Notes: generated by a model not told the origin, from the sequence alone. 59,453 bases of DNA from Frankiales bacterium (GCA_025465135.1 JAODNA010000058.1:1-59453); one strand, 5' to 3'; numbered from the stretch's first letter, positions 18,349 to 27,045 are shown. Made by a program: numbers and translations.

Positions 18349-18687
18349 ATGGTTGTCGGAGACCCCGAGGGGATGCGGCACCTCGCTGACCGGTTCGCGA
18401 AGGACGCCTCCCAACTGCGGCATGCTTCCGACCGGGTTGGCGACGCATGGGCAAAAGCCGACGGCTCGGGGCCGTGGTTCGACGACATCGGGTTCATGCT
18501 GAAAGCGGATGCCAAGGTCTTCCGCAGCGCCGGTGAGCGCTTGGACGCTCTCGCGTTGACGATCCGCAAGGCTGCGTCGACGGTCGAGCACGAGATGGAA
18601 GCCGAACGCCAACGCGCCGCGCGGGCGGCGCAAGCTGAGGAAGCGCGGCACATCGCCGCGGCGAAGGCCGCCAGGGAGAACGGATGA
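18349..18687 (+). CDS. Small WXG100-like helical protein
   Basis: A 112-aa all-helical protein. The first helix is DPEGMRHLADRFAKDASQLR. The turn carries a tryptophan in GSGPWFDDIGF in the position where WXG100 proteins have WxG, and a second helix of heptad-like alanine/leucine pattern follows. The C-terminus is a charged helix rich in Ala/Glu/Arg (residues 82-112). It has the size and order of ESX-type targets of actinobacterial type VII systems. It lies 26 bp after the double-WXG gene and its stop overlaps the next start (ATGA, 18684-18687). It probably pairs with or escorts the downstream protein. Confidence 0.72.
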   Translation: MVVGDPEGMRHLADRFAKDASQLRHASDRVGDAWAKADGSGPWFDDIGFMLKADAKVFRSAGERLDALALTIRKAASTVEHEMEAERQRAARAAQAEEARHIAAAKAARENG

Positions 18688-19436
18688 ACGAGGTTCTCGC
18701 GTTCGACCCCAAGAGCGTGTACGCCGCGCAGAAGGACCTGTTCGACGCACTCACAGAGATGTCTGCCAATGTCGAGCGACCCTTGCGGCGCATCGACTAC
18801 CCAGAGATGCCCGCCGGTGTCCACGCCGTAGTCGAAGGCGTCGTCGCGGAGACGATTGCGCAGATCAGCCAGGCGAGGGTCTCGGTGGCCTCAGTCGCGC
18901 ACGCCATCAAGACCAAGAGCTACGACCTCGTCGAGCACGACGATCCCTCGAAGCTGCCCTGGTATTTCCGATTCGCGCCAAACGTCGTCAGCGTGACTCT
19001 CAACGGCAGCGCGTCCGGCTACCTACCGATCGGCCTGGGCGACCTGCCCAAGCACTTCGGCGGGACCGTCGGCGTCAACGTGGGACTGATCTCAGATGCC
19101 GACGGGGTGCACTTCACCTGGACCTACGGCGCGGGAACCGGTTTCGGCAAGGGTGTCGGTGCGGCCGCCACCCCGACGGTAGGCGGCTCCTACGACGCTC
19201 AGCAGGCGACAGATGCTCGGGGGCAGTTCGTCACCGTCACCGGCAGCGCCGGACCCGTCACCGTCAGCGCCGCCAAGGGTCACGTCAGCAAGAAGGGACA
19301 ACCGGAGAGGACCGTGCACTTCGGCGAGATCGGCGCCGGCGGCTGGGGGAAGAGTGCGCCCGGAATCACCGTGTCGCCCAACTGGAACAACACGCACGTC
19401 ACCCGTGGCTGGAACTTCCGAGAGTGGATGCCGTAG
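18684..19436 (+). CDS. Putative type VII substrate: helical N-terminus plus glycine-rich beta domain
   Basis: A 250-aa protein not recognised as a known family. Residues 1-90 are helical and resemble a WXG/LXG-type secretion domain (FDPKSVYAAQKDLFDALTEM, later VVEGVVAETIAQISQARV). Residues 100-250 are glycine-rich and predicted beta: LNGSASGYLPIGLG, FTWTYGAGTGFGKGVGA, VTGSAGPVTVSAAKGHVSK. The protein ends GWNFREWMP. There is no signal peptide, membrane segment or obvious catalytic motif. The position after two WXG-like genes, with an ATGA overlap, suggests an exported effector or surface protein. A toxin role is possible but nothing in the sequence shows it. Confidence 0.65.
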   Translation: MNEVLAFDPKSVYAAQKDLFDALTEMSANVERPLRRIDYPEMPAGVHAVVEGVVAETIAQISQARVSVASVAHAIKTKSYDLVEHDDPSKLPWYFRFAPNVVSVTLNGSASGYLPIGLGDLPKHFGGTVGVNVGLISDADGVHFTWTYGAGTGFGKGVGAAATPTVGGSYDAQQATDARGQFVTVTGSAGPVTVSAAKGHVSKKGQPERTVHFGEIGAGGWGKSAPGITVSPNWNNTHVTRGWNFREWMP

Positions 19437-19439
19437 CGC

Positions 19440-19850
19440 ATGGACCTTCAAATGATGCTGCTCGCCGAGGACGCGCAGTACATCGATGGCTGCTTCAACA
19501 TCGAGCGGGGTGGCTGGTCCGTCATCCAGGTCGACGAAGACAAGCCTCATCTGACAGCAGCCCTCGTCCTGCGGTTTCTCGTTCCAGAAGCAGAGCTCGA
19601 CCAGCCCCACGAGTTGCACCTGAGCTGTTGGGGGGCCGACGACGACCTGCCGTTCATCAACGCGATGACCGAAGTCGAGGCGACGCGGCCACCTGGAGAC
19701 CAGCGCGAGGATGGTGTACCGCTGGATCTCGTGGTGCGACTGGACGGCCCGTTGCCAGGCTTGGGCATGCATCGTGTGGCGATCGCCGTGGACGCCGTCG
19801 AAGTCGGCGTCATTCCCTTCCAAGCCATACCGATGGTCGACAGCGACTGA
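19440..19850 (+). CDS. DUF6941-like small protein
   Basis: A 136-aa soluble protein. The opening MLLAEDAQYIDGCFNIERGGW, the middle ALVLRFLVPEAEL and the later GLGMHRVAIAVDAVEVGVIPFQ match the pattern I associate with the DUF6941 family: a small beta-sandwich beginning with LLADAA-x-DGKLNI. The function of that family is not known to me. It starts 3 bp after the preceding stop, so it is the last member of a four-gene plus-strand unit. It converges on the ATPase gene with 5 bp between stops. Its place next to a candidate effector makes an immunity or chaperone role thinkable, but that is inference only. Confidence 0.6.
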   Translation: MDLQMMLLAEDAQYIDGCFNIERGGWSVIQVDEDKPHLTAALVLRFLVPEAELDQPHELHLSCWGADDDLPFINAMTEVEATRPPGDQREDGVPLDLVVRLDGPLPGLGMHRVAIAVDAVEVGVIPFQAIPMVDSD

Positions 19851-19855
19851 CGGAC

Positions 19856-22800
19856 TCAGCTCGGCGTCGGCTGGGCGACCTGCACCAGCTGCATCCCGCC
19901 CCGGGCGACGAGAAACCCCCGGCCGGGTGTGCTCGTGCGCGACTTCGGCAGCCTGGCCCCGAGCAGGTCGCCGTCGATGTCGCTGTCGGGCTGCAGCAGA
20001 AGTCCGCTGCGCTCCTTCCGCACCTCGCTGATCCAGCCGCCGTAGCTTCGATGGGCCGCCGCGGTCTCCGTCGCGCCGATGAGCCACACATCGACGTCGC
20101 GTCCACGCCTCGCGATCGTCGCGAGCAGCTGGTCGGCACTCGAGTCACCGATCTCGTGCCCGTCGTCGAGCACCAGCACCACGGCCGGGTCGCCGGGAGC
20201 CCGCCCGTCGAGCCCGTCGGCGATCGCTGCGCACCTCGCGGCGATCTCGTCGACCCCTCGGGCAACGGACGTCCAGCAGTGATGGGCGGTGAGCGTCGTA
20301 CGACGGCGACCCGCGAGCAGGTGGATCTCGAGCCCGGGGTCGGCCCGTCGCAGGCCGAGCCCGAGGGTCGCGAGCGCCGTGGACTTGCCGGACCGGTTGG
20401 GTCCAGCGACGAGGAAGTGCCCTTCCGTCAGGTCGACAGTGACCGCGGACAGCTCCCGTTCACCGACCCCGAGAGCAGGACGCAGCGGCATGCTTGCGTC
20501 TTGCACTGCGGCCAGCCCCACCTCCGTCGGCATCGCACCCACCGCCGCTGCCGAACCGCTCCCCCACTGCGCGCCGAGCGCGGCGCCGAGACTCGTCAGC
20601 GCCTTGGACTGCGCATCTCCGGCCGGGCTGGTCCCCACCAGCGCGACCTGGAGCTCGAGACCGTCGCCCGTGAAGCCTCGCCCAGGCGGAAGCTGCGCTC
20701 CCTTCGCCGCACGCGCGTCCACACCGAGCATCGCGTAGTCGTCAGGGTCTGCCGCTCGGAGCACGATGCGTGACTGCACGGTCGAGAACACCGCCAACGG
20801 CACCGCGTTGCGCCGGTCTGCGGTGACCACGAAGTGGATTCCCAAGGGCCGTCCCTCCGAGATGAGCTGGGGGAAGGCGTCGATGCGGGCGCCGTAGTCG
20901 ATCTTCTCGAAGATGCTCGTGAACCCGCCGAAGGAGTCCAGCAGGACGACCACGCGGGCCATCGGTGCGGAGCCGCCGCGCACCCGGTCGTACTCCTCGA
21001 GCGTGCTGCAACCCGCAGCACCGAAGGCCGCCTTCCGCTCGATCACCCAGCGCTCGATCATCCCGAGCAGCCGCTGTACCCGCTCGGTGTCGTCACCCGC
21101 GACGACGGCACCGCAGTGCGGAAGTGACTCCAGAGCGCCGAGGCCCCGGGACGCGAAGTCGAGGGCGTAGAGATGCAGGTCCTGCGGCGAGTGGTTCTGC
21201 GCGAGAGCCGCGGCGAGAGTGCGCAGGAAGGTCGTCTTGCCTGCCCCGGAGGTGCCGAAGACCAGCAGGCTGCCGAGCTCGGCGAGGTTCACCGGGTACG
21301 GCGCCTGGGCCTGCCGGGTCGGCAGGTCGACCAGCCCGACGTTGACGCCCGTGGCGTCAGCAACGGGCAGCTCGGCGAGCGGGAGCAGGCTCGCCAAGGG
21401 CGGGAGCCAGGGCCGCTGTGGTGGCGCGTGGCCCAGCTTGGCCGATGCCTCGACGATGAGGGCGACGAGGCCCTGGAGATCCGTGGGGCGACTGTCATGC
21501 TCCGCAGGCTCAACCGGCTTTTCCGAGGCCGGTCGCTGCACGCGGCCCGCCGACAGTGGGAAGACCTGGATCGGCGCGCTGGCCTCCCCGGCAAGGGAAT
21601 GGCCGCCGGAGTAGCCGATCTGCACCTCGGTGAGCTCGCTCGCACCGGTTCGCACGAAGGCCCGTCCCGGCAGCGTCCGCGGCAGTGCCGCCGCACGTCG
21701 GGAGCCAAGGACATCCATCGAGTCGGCGTCGTCGTTCATGCGCAGCGCCATGCGCAGGTTGGTGTTCGCGCGGATGTTCTCGTTGATCGCACCAGCGGGC
21801 CGCTGGGTGGCGAGCAGCATGTGGATGCCGAGCGAGCGCCCGCGCTGCGCGACGTTGACGACGCCCTCCACGAACTCGGGCAGCTCCTTTGCCAGGGTGG
21901 CGAACTCGTCGACGAGCAGCAGGAGGCCGGGCGGGGCCTGCTCGGGTGCCTTGCGCTCCATCTCGATCAAGTCCTTCGCACCGACCGAGGCGAGAAGCCG
22001 CTCGCGTCGGTGAAGCTCGGCGTTGAGCGAAACGAGCGCTCGATGAACGAGGTGGCCGTCGAGGTCGGTCACGTAGCCGACCACGTGCGGGAGGTTGACG
22101 CAGTCCTTGAAGGCAGCACCGCCCTTGTAGTCGACGAGCAGGAAAGTCAGGCGCGTGGGTGGGTGGTGGGCCGCCAGGGAGGCGACGAAGGTCTGCAGCA
22201 TCTCCGACTTGCCGGCGCCGGTCGTGCCGCCGAGCAGTCCATGCGGTCCGTCGTGTCGCATATCGATGGCGAACAGGCCCGCCTCCCCCACACCGATCGG
22301 TGCGGCGAGAGATGCCGTTCGTGTCGCCCACTTCGACAGCACGAGGTCGACGGAGGGCTGTCCCGCACCGAGCAGCTCGGGGAGGGACACCGTGCCGGGC
22401 AGGTCGCCGGCTCCACGACCTCGCGCGGTGGCATCGCGGATCCCTGCAAGAGCGCGCGCGATCGTGATCGCGTCCCCGCCTCGCACCCGGTCCGGCTGGC
22501 TGTCCGCCCAGGCGGCCCCGGTCGCGACATCGGTGACCGTGAGCCCGCTGTCTGCCCAACTCACGATGGTCCCGGTCTCACCGGGCAGGCTCGCGTCGCG
22601 TTCGCCCAGCCAGATCACACGAATCCCTACCGCCGGACCTGTCTCGAGCAACGAGGCGATTGCGGCCCTCGGAACCACGAGACGCTCGTCCAGCACGAGC
22701 AGGACGATCGAGAACGCCGCCGCGTCCTGCCGCAGGCGGCCCTTCGCCTCCTCGACGCGGGCGGCGACGAGGTCGTTGAGGCTGGCGATGAGAGCCCGCG

Positions 22801-24172
22801 CTGCCTCGTCGTCCGCCGCGAAAGGATGCTCCGCAAACGGCGCACCGGTCGGCAGGCTGTGAGGCAGCCAGGCAGCCCAGTCCCATGACTCGCGCCGATC
22901 CGCAGAGACGGCGACGGCGATGCACACGTCGCGCGGGCTGTGCAGCGCCGCTGTCTGCACGACCAGCCAGCGGGCCAGCTCGTCCACCCGGACGACCGAG
23001 CCGACGAGCCCCACGACCGGGGAGGCCTTCATGTCCACCGTGACCGGCACGTTGCGGGCGATCCCCCAGGCGTTCAGCCTCTCGATGGCCTCCGCTCTGA
23101 GCTCCGCACCGCCACCGTCCGCGATGCTCCAGCCGGTCGTCGACGGCTGGTCCGTCCATCCCAGGCGGAGCAGCAAGAAGTCGGAGTCACCGGTGCGTCG
23201 CTCCCACAGCCGCGCCGACAGTCGCGTTGCTCGCCGCAGGAGCTCCCCAGGATCGGGGTGCGCGGCCCAACGCTGGACGCTCTCCTGGGCGAGCAGCCCC
23301 GCCAGCGTGGTCTCGGCCGAGGTGACGGCCGCTCTGAAGGCCGTCGTGCGGGCGGACAGGTCCTTGCGACCCGACCGCCGGTCTTCGAAGAAGGACGCCG
23401 CGAGCATGACCGGGCCGAGTACGGCGTACACCAGGTAGCTCTTGTTGTGGGTGGCAAAGGCGACCGCGATCGCCCCGAGCAGCGGCACGAAGGCGGACGC
23501 GAGCGGGATACGACGCTTCGCGAGCGGGTCGGGGGGCGCCGGGAGCCGGATCTGACCGTCGGCCGGTGGACTGCTGACGCGCGGAGGTCGGCTGAACTGC
23601 ACGCGCCCGTCGCGCAAAGTGGTCGGGGCACTGTCCGCGATGTCACGGGTGATGCGCAGCAGCGTGTCCCCGGCCTCGATGAGCACCCCGGGCTCGAGGA
23701 GACGTGGCTCAGCCAGCCGGTCGCCGCCGAGAAAGGTGCCGTTGGAGGAGCCGCTGTCTGACACGATGACGGTCTCGTCCGTCACGGCGAGCTGCAGGTG
23801 AAGTCGAGACATCGCCTGGTCGGCGAGCCGGATGCCGGCCTGGCCGCCGCGGCCGACCGTCGTCACCCCAGCCGGGAGAGCGGTGGCACGTCCGGCATCG
23901 GGGCCACCGGCTACGACCAGCTGCCACGTCGGCCTTGCTCCACGTTCCGCCACGGGTGGCGGCGCCGACAGGAGGATGTCCCCGGACCTGAGGCCGGCCT
24001 CCGACAGGGACAGCTCACCCCCCAGGGGCAGGCCCGTCCGCTGCAAGAAGAGCCGGGAGGTGCCGACGGCCAGGGCAGTGGTGAGCTCCTGCACCGTCTG
24101 GCTCGGCTCGGCGACCACGGCGACCTCGCGTTGCGGGCCGGAGTCGCCGTGGAGCACGAGCCAGAGCTCCAC
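19856..24172 (-). CDS. EccC/EssC-type FtsK-SpoIIIE ATPase with ubiquitin-like and FHA domains
   Basis: Motor-type ATPase of 1438 aa for type VII-like secretion. Residues 1-70 are ubiquitin-like. An FHA domain spans about 100-172 (GR 107-108, MSRLHL with S122/R123/H125, SSNGT 142-146). Two membrane segments lie at 223-241 and 245-262. Three P-loop domains follow. Their Walker A motifs are GGTTGAGKS 648-656, GTSGAGKT 973-980 and GPNRSGKS 1257-1264. Walker B sites are LLLVDEF 751-757, VVLLDS 1075-1080 (no glutamate, perhaps weak) and VVLVLDDGHE 1331-1340. The order matches Firmicute EssC more than mycobacterial split EccC. GTG 24172 has GGAGGG at 24179-24184. No EccB, EccD, EccE or mycosin is in the window. 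Confidence 0.88.
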   Translation of the reverse strand: MELWLVLHGDSGPQREVAVVAEPSQTVQELTTALAVGTSRLFLQRTGLPLGGELSLSEAGLRSGDILLSAPPPVAERGARPTWQLVVAGGPDAGRATALPAGVTTVGRGGQAGIRLADQAMSRLHLQLAVTDETVIVSDSGSSNGTFLGGDRLAEPRLLEPGVLIEAGDTLLRITRDIADSAPTTLRDGRVQFSRPPRVSSPPADGQIRLPAPPDPLAKRRIPLASAFVPLLGAIAVAFATHNKSYLVYAVLGPVMLAASFFEDRRSGRKDLSARTTAFRAAVTSAETTLAGLLAQESVQRWAAHPDPGELLRRATRLSARLWERRTGDSDFLLLRLGWTDQPSTTGWSIADGGGAELRAEAIERLNAWGIARNVPVTVDMKASPVVGLVGSVVRVDELARWLVVQTAALHSPRDVCIAVAVSADRRESWDWAAWLPHSLPTGAPFAEHPFAADDEAARALIASLNDLVAARVEEAKGRLRQDAAAFSIVLLVLDERLVVPRAAIASLLETGPAVGIRVIWLGERDASLPGETGTIVSWADSGLTVTDVATGAAWADSQPDRVRGGDAITIARALAGIRDATARGRGAGDLPGTVSLPELLGAGQPSVDLVLSKWATRTASLAAPIGVGEAGLFAIDMRHDGPHGLLGGTTGAGKSEMLQTFVASLAAHHPPTRLTFLLVDYKGGAAFKDCVNLPHVVGYVTDLDGHLVHRALVSLNAELHRRERLLASVGAKDLIEMERKAPEQAPPGLLLLVDEFATLAKELPEFVEGVVNVAQRGRSLGIHMLLATQRPAGAINENIRANTNLRMALRMNDDADSMDVLGSRRAAALPRTLPGRAFVRTGASELTEVQIGYSGGHSLAGEASAPIQVFPLSAGRVQRPASEKPVEPAEHDSRPTDLQGLVALIVEASAKLGHAPPQRPWLPPLASLLPLAELPVADATGVNVGLVDLPTRQAQAPYPVNLAELGSLLVFGTSGAGKTTFLRTLAAALAQNHSPQDLHLYALDFASRGLGALESLPHCGAVVAGDDTERVQRLLGMIERWVIERKAAFGAAGCSTLEEYDRVRGGSAPMARVVVLLDSFGGFTSIFEKIDYGARIDAFPQLISEGRPLGIHFVVTADRRNAVPLAVFSTVQSRIVLRAADPDDYAMLGVDARAAKGAQLPPGRGFTGDGLELQVALVGTSPAGDAQSKALTSLGAALGAQWGSGSAAAVGAMPTEVGLAAVQDASMPLRPALGVGERELSAVTVDLTEGHFLVAGPNRSGKSTALATLGLGLRRADPGLEIHLLAGRRRTTLTAHHCWTSVARGVDEIAARCAAIADGLDGRAPGDPAVVLVLDDGHEIGDSSADQLLATIARRGRDVDVWLIGATETAAAHRSYGGWISEVRKERSGLLLQPDSDIDGDLLGARLPKSRTSTPGRGFLVARGGMQLVQVAQPTPS

Positions 24173-24329
24173 AGATCCCTCCGACCGATCGCCGCCTGGG
24201 GCTGGCCCCCGTGGAGCGCACCGTAGCGGCCAGGTGCTCTGGCGAGCGCCGAATCCGGAACGGCCGCGCTCACAGAGCGGTCAGGGCCAACCGGGGCAGG
24301 TGCGGCGGCAGCGTGGCATTTCGTCAAAA

Positions 24330-24359
24330 TTGCGAACAGGCGACGCGTCGACGTCTTAG
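24330..24359 (+). promoter_or_regulatory. Possible promoter for the kinase gene
   Basis: In the 217-bp gap between the divergent ATPase and kinase genes there is a locally A/T-rich patch. TTGCGA (24330-24335) and TCTTAG (24354-24359) are separated by 18 bp, compatible with a weak housekeeping -35/-10 pair about 30 bp before the kinase start. Nothing comparable was found for the opposite direction. Low confidence. Confidence 0.25.
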
Positions 24360-24389
24360 CCTCGGGCCCCGCCCAGTCAGAGGTCGTGC

Positions 24390-26189
24390 ATGGAACGCTT
24401 TGGATCCTTCCGCGTCGTCGGCGAGCTCGGGCGCGGCGGAATGGGCATCGTCTACCTGGGCGTCCAGGACGGCCTCCAGCGACCCGTCGCGATCAAGGTG
24501 CTCGGATCGGCGGACGACTCGCTCGCCGGCCGCCTCCGTCACGAGGCCACCGTCCTGTCGGAGCTGCAGCATCCCCACATCGTGGGCGTGCTCGACGTCG
24601 GGGAGCGTGACGGGCGTCCGTACCTCGTCATGCCGTACATGCCGGGCGGCACCCTGGCGGACGTCCTTCGCCGTGACGGCTCGCTGCGACCGGGACAGGT
24701 CACCGGCGTCGTCGCACCGCTCGCGGAGGCACTCGCGGCCGCACACGCCCGCGGCGTACTGCACCGCGACGTGAAGCCCGGCAACGTGCTGCTGTCGGCG
24801 GCAGGCGATCCCTACCTCTCGGACTTCGGCATCGCGACGGGGTCCAGCCAGACGAAGAGCTCCACAGGCGAGCTGCTCGGCACGATCGGGTACGTCGCTC
24901 CGGAGACGGTTGCCGGCGAACCCGCTTCGGCAGCTTCCGACGTCTACGCGCTCGGCGTGGTCGCCTACACCGCGTTGTCGGGGCGCGGCCCGCTCGCCGC
25001 TGAGAGCCTGGTAGCCGCGCTCGAGGCCGCCCGGACGGGCCGGCACGTGCCGCTGACCGACGTCGCGCCCGCCACGCCGCCGGCCCTCGTCGCGCTCGTG
25101 CAGGCGGCGATGTCCCTGGACCCGGCCGACAGACCCTCCGAGCTCCGCGAGTTCGCGCGCGCCCTGCGCGCAGCCGCCACGCCGGAGCAGATCGAGGCCG
25201 CACCGGACCGCGCTCTCGCTTTGCTCGCGGAGGACACGCCCACATCGCTGGGCGCGCGCGCCAGCGAGCGACCGCCGGCCGCTGCGCCCCCGGCAGTGGC
25301 AGGCGACCGGCGACGACGCACCGCCTTCGTGGCTGCGGCGGTCGTCGCTGTTCTCGTCGTCGGGTCGGTCGCTGCGCTCGCTGCCGGGAACCTCGGGCCG
25401 TTCAAGGACACAGCTGTGCCGCTCGCCGGCGCCACGCCGACGCCGACGCCGTCGGCATCGCCGTCGAGGGCGACATCCAGCACGTCCGCACCGACGCGAT
25501 CGCCGGCCGCCGCTCCCTCCACGCCGCCGCGGCCGTCGCCTACCCCGTCGCATCAGGTGGTTCTGCCGCCGGCGCCGCCGCCGACGGACACGCAGGCTCC
25601 CCAGCCCAAGCCATCCGTGACAGCGGCAGCCAACACCGCCCCGACTCTCGCTCCCATCAGCAACCGCACCCAGGACGAGCTCACCGCAGTGAGCATCACT
25701 CTCGCCGGCAGCGACCGCGAGGGCGGCACCTTGACCTACGGCGCGAGCGGTCTTCCCACCGGGGTGCGGCTGTCCGGCAACCACATCACCGGCACCGTCT
25801 CGTCCGCGGCGGCGAGCGTCACCACCACGCGCAAGGACATCAAGAGCCGGACGTTCGCTGTCACGGCCACCGTGCGCGACAGCAAGGGTGCGACGGGCAA
25901 GCGCACGTTCAGCATCACCGTGCACGACACGCACACGACGATGCGCAACTACATCGGCAAGTACGGCTGCAACGGCGACTCCGGGTGCAGCGAGTCGGTG
26001 CCCAATGTCGCCGCGCTGACGACGCCGTCCTTCTCCTGCTACGCCGACGGAAACAAGACGCAGGCGGAAGGCAGCATCTGGCGTCAGAGCATCGCTCCGG
26101 GCACCGTCATCCGCTGGGGCGCAGCGGCCAAGTACTGGTACTACCAGTCGAGCGGCTCGAACTGCGAGAACGTCCCCCGTGGCTGGTGA
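24390..26189 (+). CDS. Transmembrane Ser/Thr protein kinase with Ig-like and cysteine-bearing ectodomain
   Basis: A 599-aa PknB-type kinase. The catalytic domain (1-260) shows GRGGMG 14-19, catalytic lysine K36 in VAIK, HRDVKPGN 125-132, DFG 145-147 and APE 170-172, so it should be active. An activation loop rich in Ser/Thr (GSSQTKSSTG) can be autophosphorylated. One transmembrane helix (about 312-332) is followed by a Pro/Thr/Ser linker, a putative He_PIG/cadherin-like Ig domain (about 418-515) and a C-terminal domain with four cysteines. The last part has weak PASTA flavour only. It is divergent from the FHA-bearing ATPase; FHA domains bind phosphothreonine, so the ATPase or a WXG partner is the likely target (inference). 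Confidence 0.92.
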   Translation: MERFGSFRVVGELGRGGMGIVYLGVQDGLQRPVAIKVLGSADDSLAGRLRHEATVLSELQHPHIVGVLDVGERDGRPYLVMPYMPGGTLADVLRRDGSLRPGQVTGVVAPLAEALAAAHARGVLHRDVKPGNVLLSAAGDPYLSDFGIATGSSQTKSSTGELLGTIGYVAPETVAGEPASAASDVYALGVVAYTALSGRGPLAAESLVAALEAARTGRHVPLTDVAPATPPALVALVQAAMSLDPADRPSELREFARALRAAATPEQIEAAPDRALALLAEDTPTSLGARASERPPAAAPPAVAGDRRRRTAFVAAAVVAVLVVGSVAALAAGNLGPFKDTAVPLAGATPTPTPSASPSRATSSTSAPTRSPAAAPSTPPRPSPTPSHQVVLPPAPPPTDTQAPQPKPSVTAAANTAPTLAPISNRTQDELTAVSITLAGSDREGGTLTYGASGLPTGVRLSGNHITGTVSSAAASVTTTRKDIKSRTFAVTATVRDSKGATGKRTFSITVHDTHTTMRNYIGKYGCNGDSGCSESVPNVAALTTPSFSCYADGNKTQAEGSIWRQSIAPGTVIRWGAAAKYWYYQSSGSNCENVPRGW

Positions 26190-26307
26190 GGGCGGCCGGG
26201 TCTCGGTCATCTGAGCTGGTGGTCGATGCTGCTGATCGCGCTGCCGGTGACACACACCCCCGGCCGACCACGGGCCGCGGGGCTGGCAGAACGGAGACGA
26301 GGCAGCG

Positions 26308-27045
26308 ATGAGCTTTCGGTTCGAGGAGCTCGGCTGGAGCCCCACGCCGATCGGCGAGGTCAGCCTGCGCCGGCGCCGCGACCCGGCCACCGGTGACGAC
26401 GTCTTCGAGGTCAAGCTCGGCGAGGAGTACCTGATGTCGAGCCTGTTCACCGTGGCCGAGGTCGAGCTGGCCCGCCTCGCCCTCGCACGACTCGACGGCC
26501 CCGCACTCGACGTCGCCGTCGGCGGCCTGGGACTGGGCTATACCGCGGCGGCGGTCTTGGACGACGAACGCGTGCGCGAGCTCGTCGTCGTCGATGCCCT
26601 CGAGCCCGTCATCGACTGGCACGCACAAGGACTCGTCCCGCTGGGTCCCCGACTGACCGCGGACTCACGTTGCCGCCTCGTCCACGGAGACTTCTTCGCG
26701 ATGAACGACGGGCCAGGCTTCGACCCCGCGGCACCGGACCGCCGGTTCGATGCCGTCATCGTCGACATCGACCACTCTCCGCAGCACCTGCTCGCCGATG
26801 GCAGTGCGGGGTTCTACGGCGTCGACGGCACTCGCCGGGTCGCCGGGCACCTGCGGCCGGGTGGGGTCTTCGCGCTCTGGTCCAACGACCCGCCGGATGA
26901 CGCGTACGTCGCCGTGCTCAACACGGTGTTCAGCGACGTCGACGCCAAGGTCGTCTCCTTCCCCAACCCGCTCCAAGATCGCGAGGCGCGCAACACGGTC
27001 TACCTGGCCCGCTATGCCCCCGGCAGCACGAGTCCCGACTCGTAG
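26308..27045 (+). CDS. Spermidine-synthase-like methyltransferase-fold protein
   Basis: A 245-aa protein with the Rossmann core of spermidine synthases: VAVGGLGLGYTAAAVLDD (SAM-type glycine loop), LVVVDALEPVIDWH, VHGDFFAM and FDAVIVDIDHSPQHLL. It lacks the full polyamine-synthase set, so it is probably one of the actinobacterial spermidine-synthase-like proteins of unknown substrate. ATG 26308 follows a purine-rich CGGAGACGAGG. Its 3' end overlaps the 3' end of the response-regulator gene by 34 bp (convergent). Confidence 0.82.
   Translation: MSFRFEELGWSPTPIGEVSLRRRRDPATGDDVFEVKLGEEYLMSSLFTVAEVELARLALARLDGPALDVAVGGLGLGYTAAAVLDDERVRELVVVDALEPVIDWHAQGLVPLGPRLTADSRCRLVHGDFFAMNDGPGFDPAAPDRRFDAVIVDIDHSPQHLLADGSAGFYGVDGTRRVAGHLRPGGVFALWSNDPPDDAYVAVLNTVFSDVDAKVVSFPNPLQDREARNTVYLARYAPGSTSPDS

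Noticed and set aside
21173-22888. 571-codon plus-strand open frame inside the ATPase gene
   Set aside because: Antisense to the Walker A and B regions of a clear ATPase; low-complexity composition and no motifs.
25960-26189. PASTA repeats at the kinase C-terminus
   Set aside because: A VPNV-like start is present, but the cysteines and spacing do not fit; kept as an unassigned domain.
24324-26450. 708-codon minus-strand open frame opposite the kinase gene
   Set aside because: The plus-strand kinase has all catalytic motifs; the antisense frame is arginine-rich and featureless.
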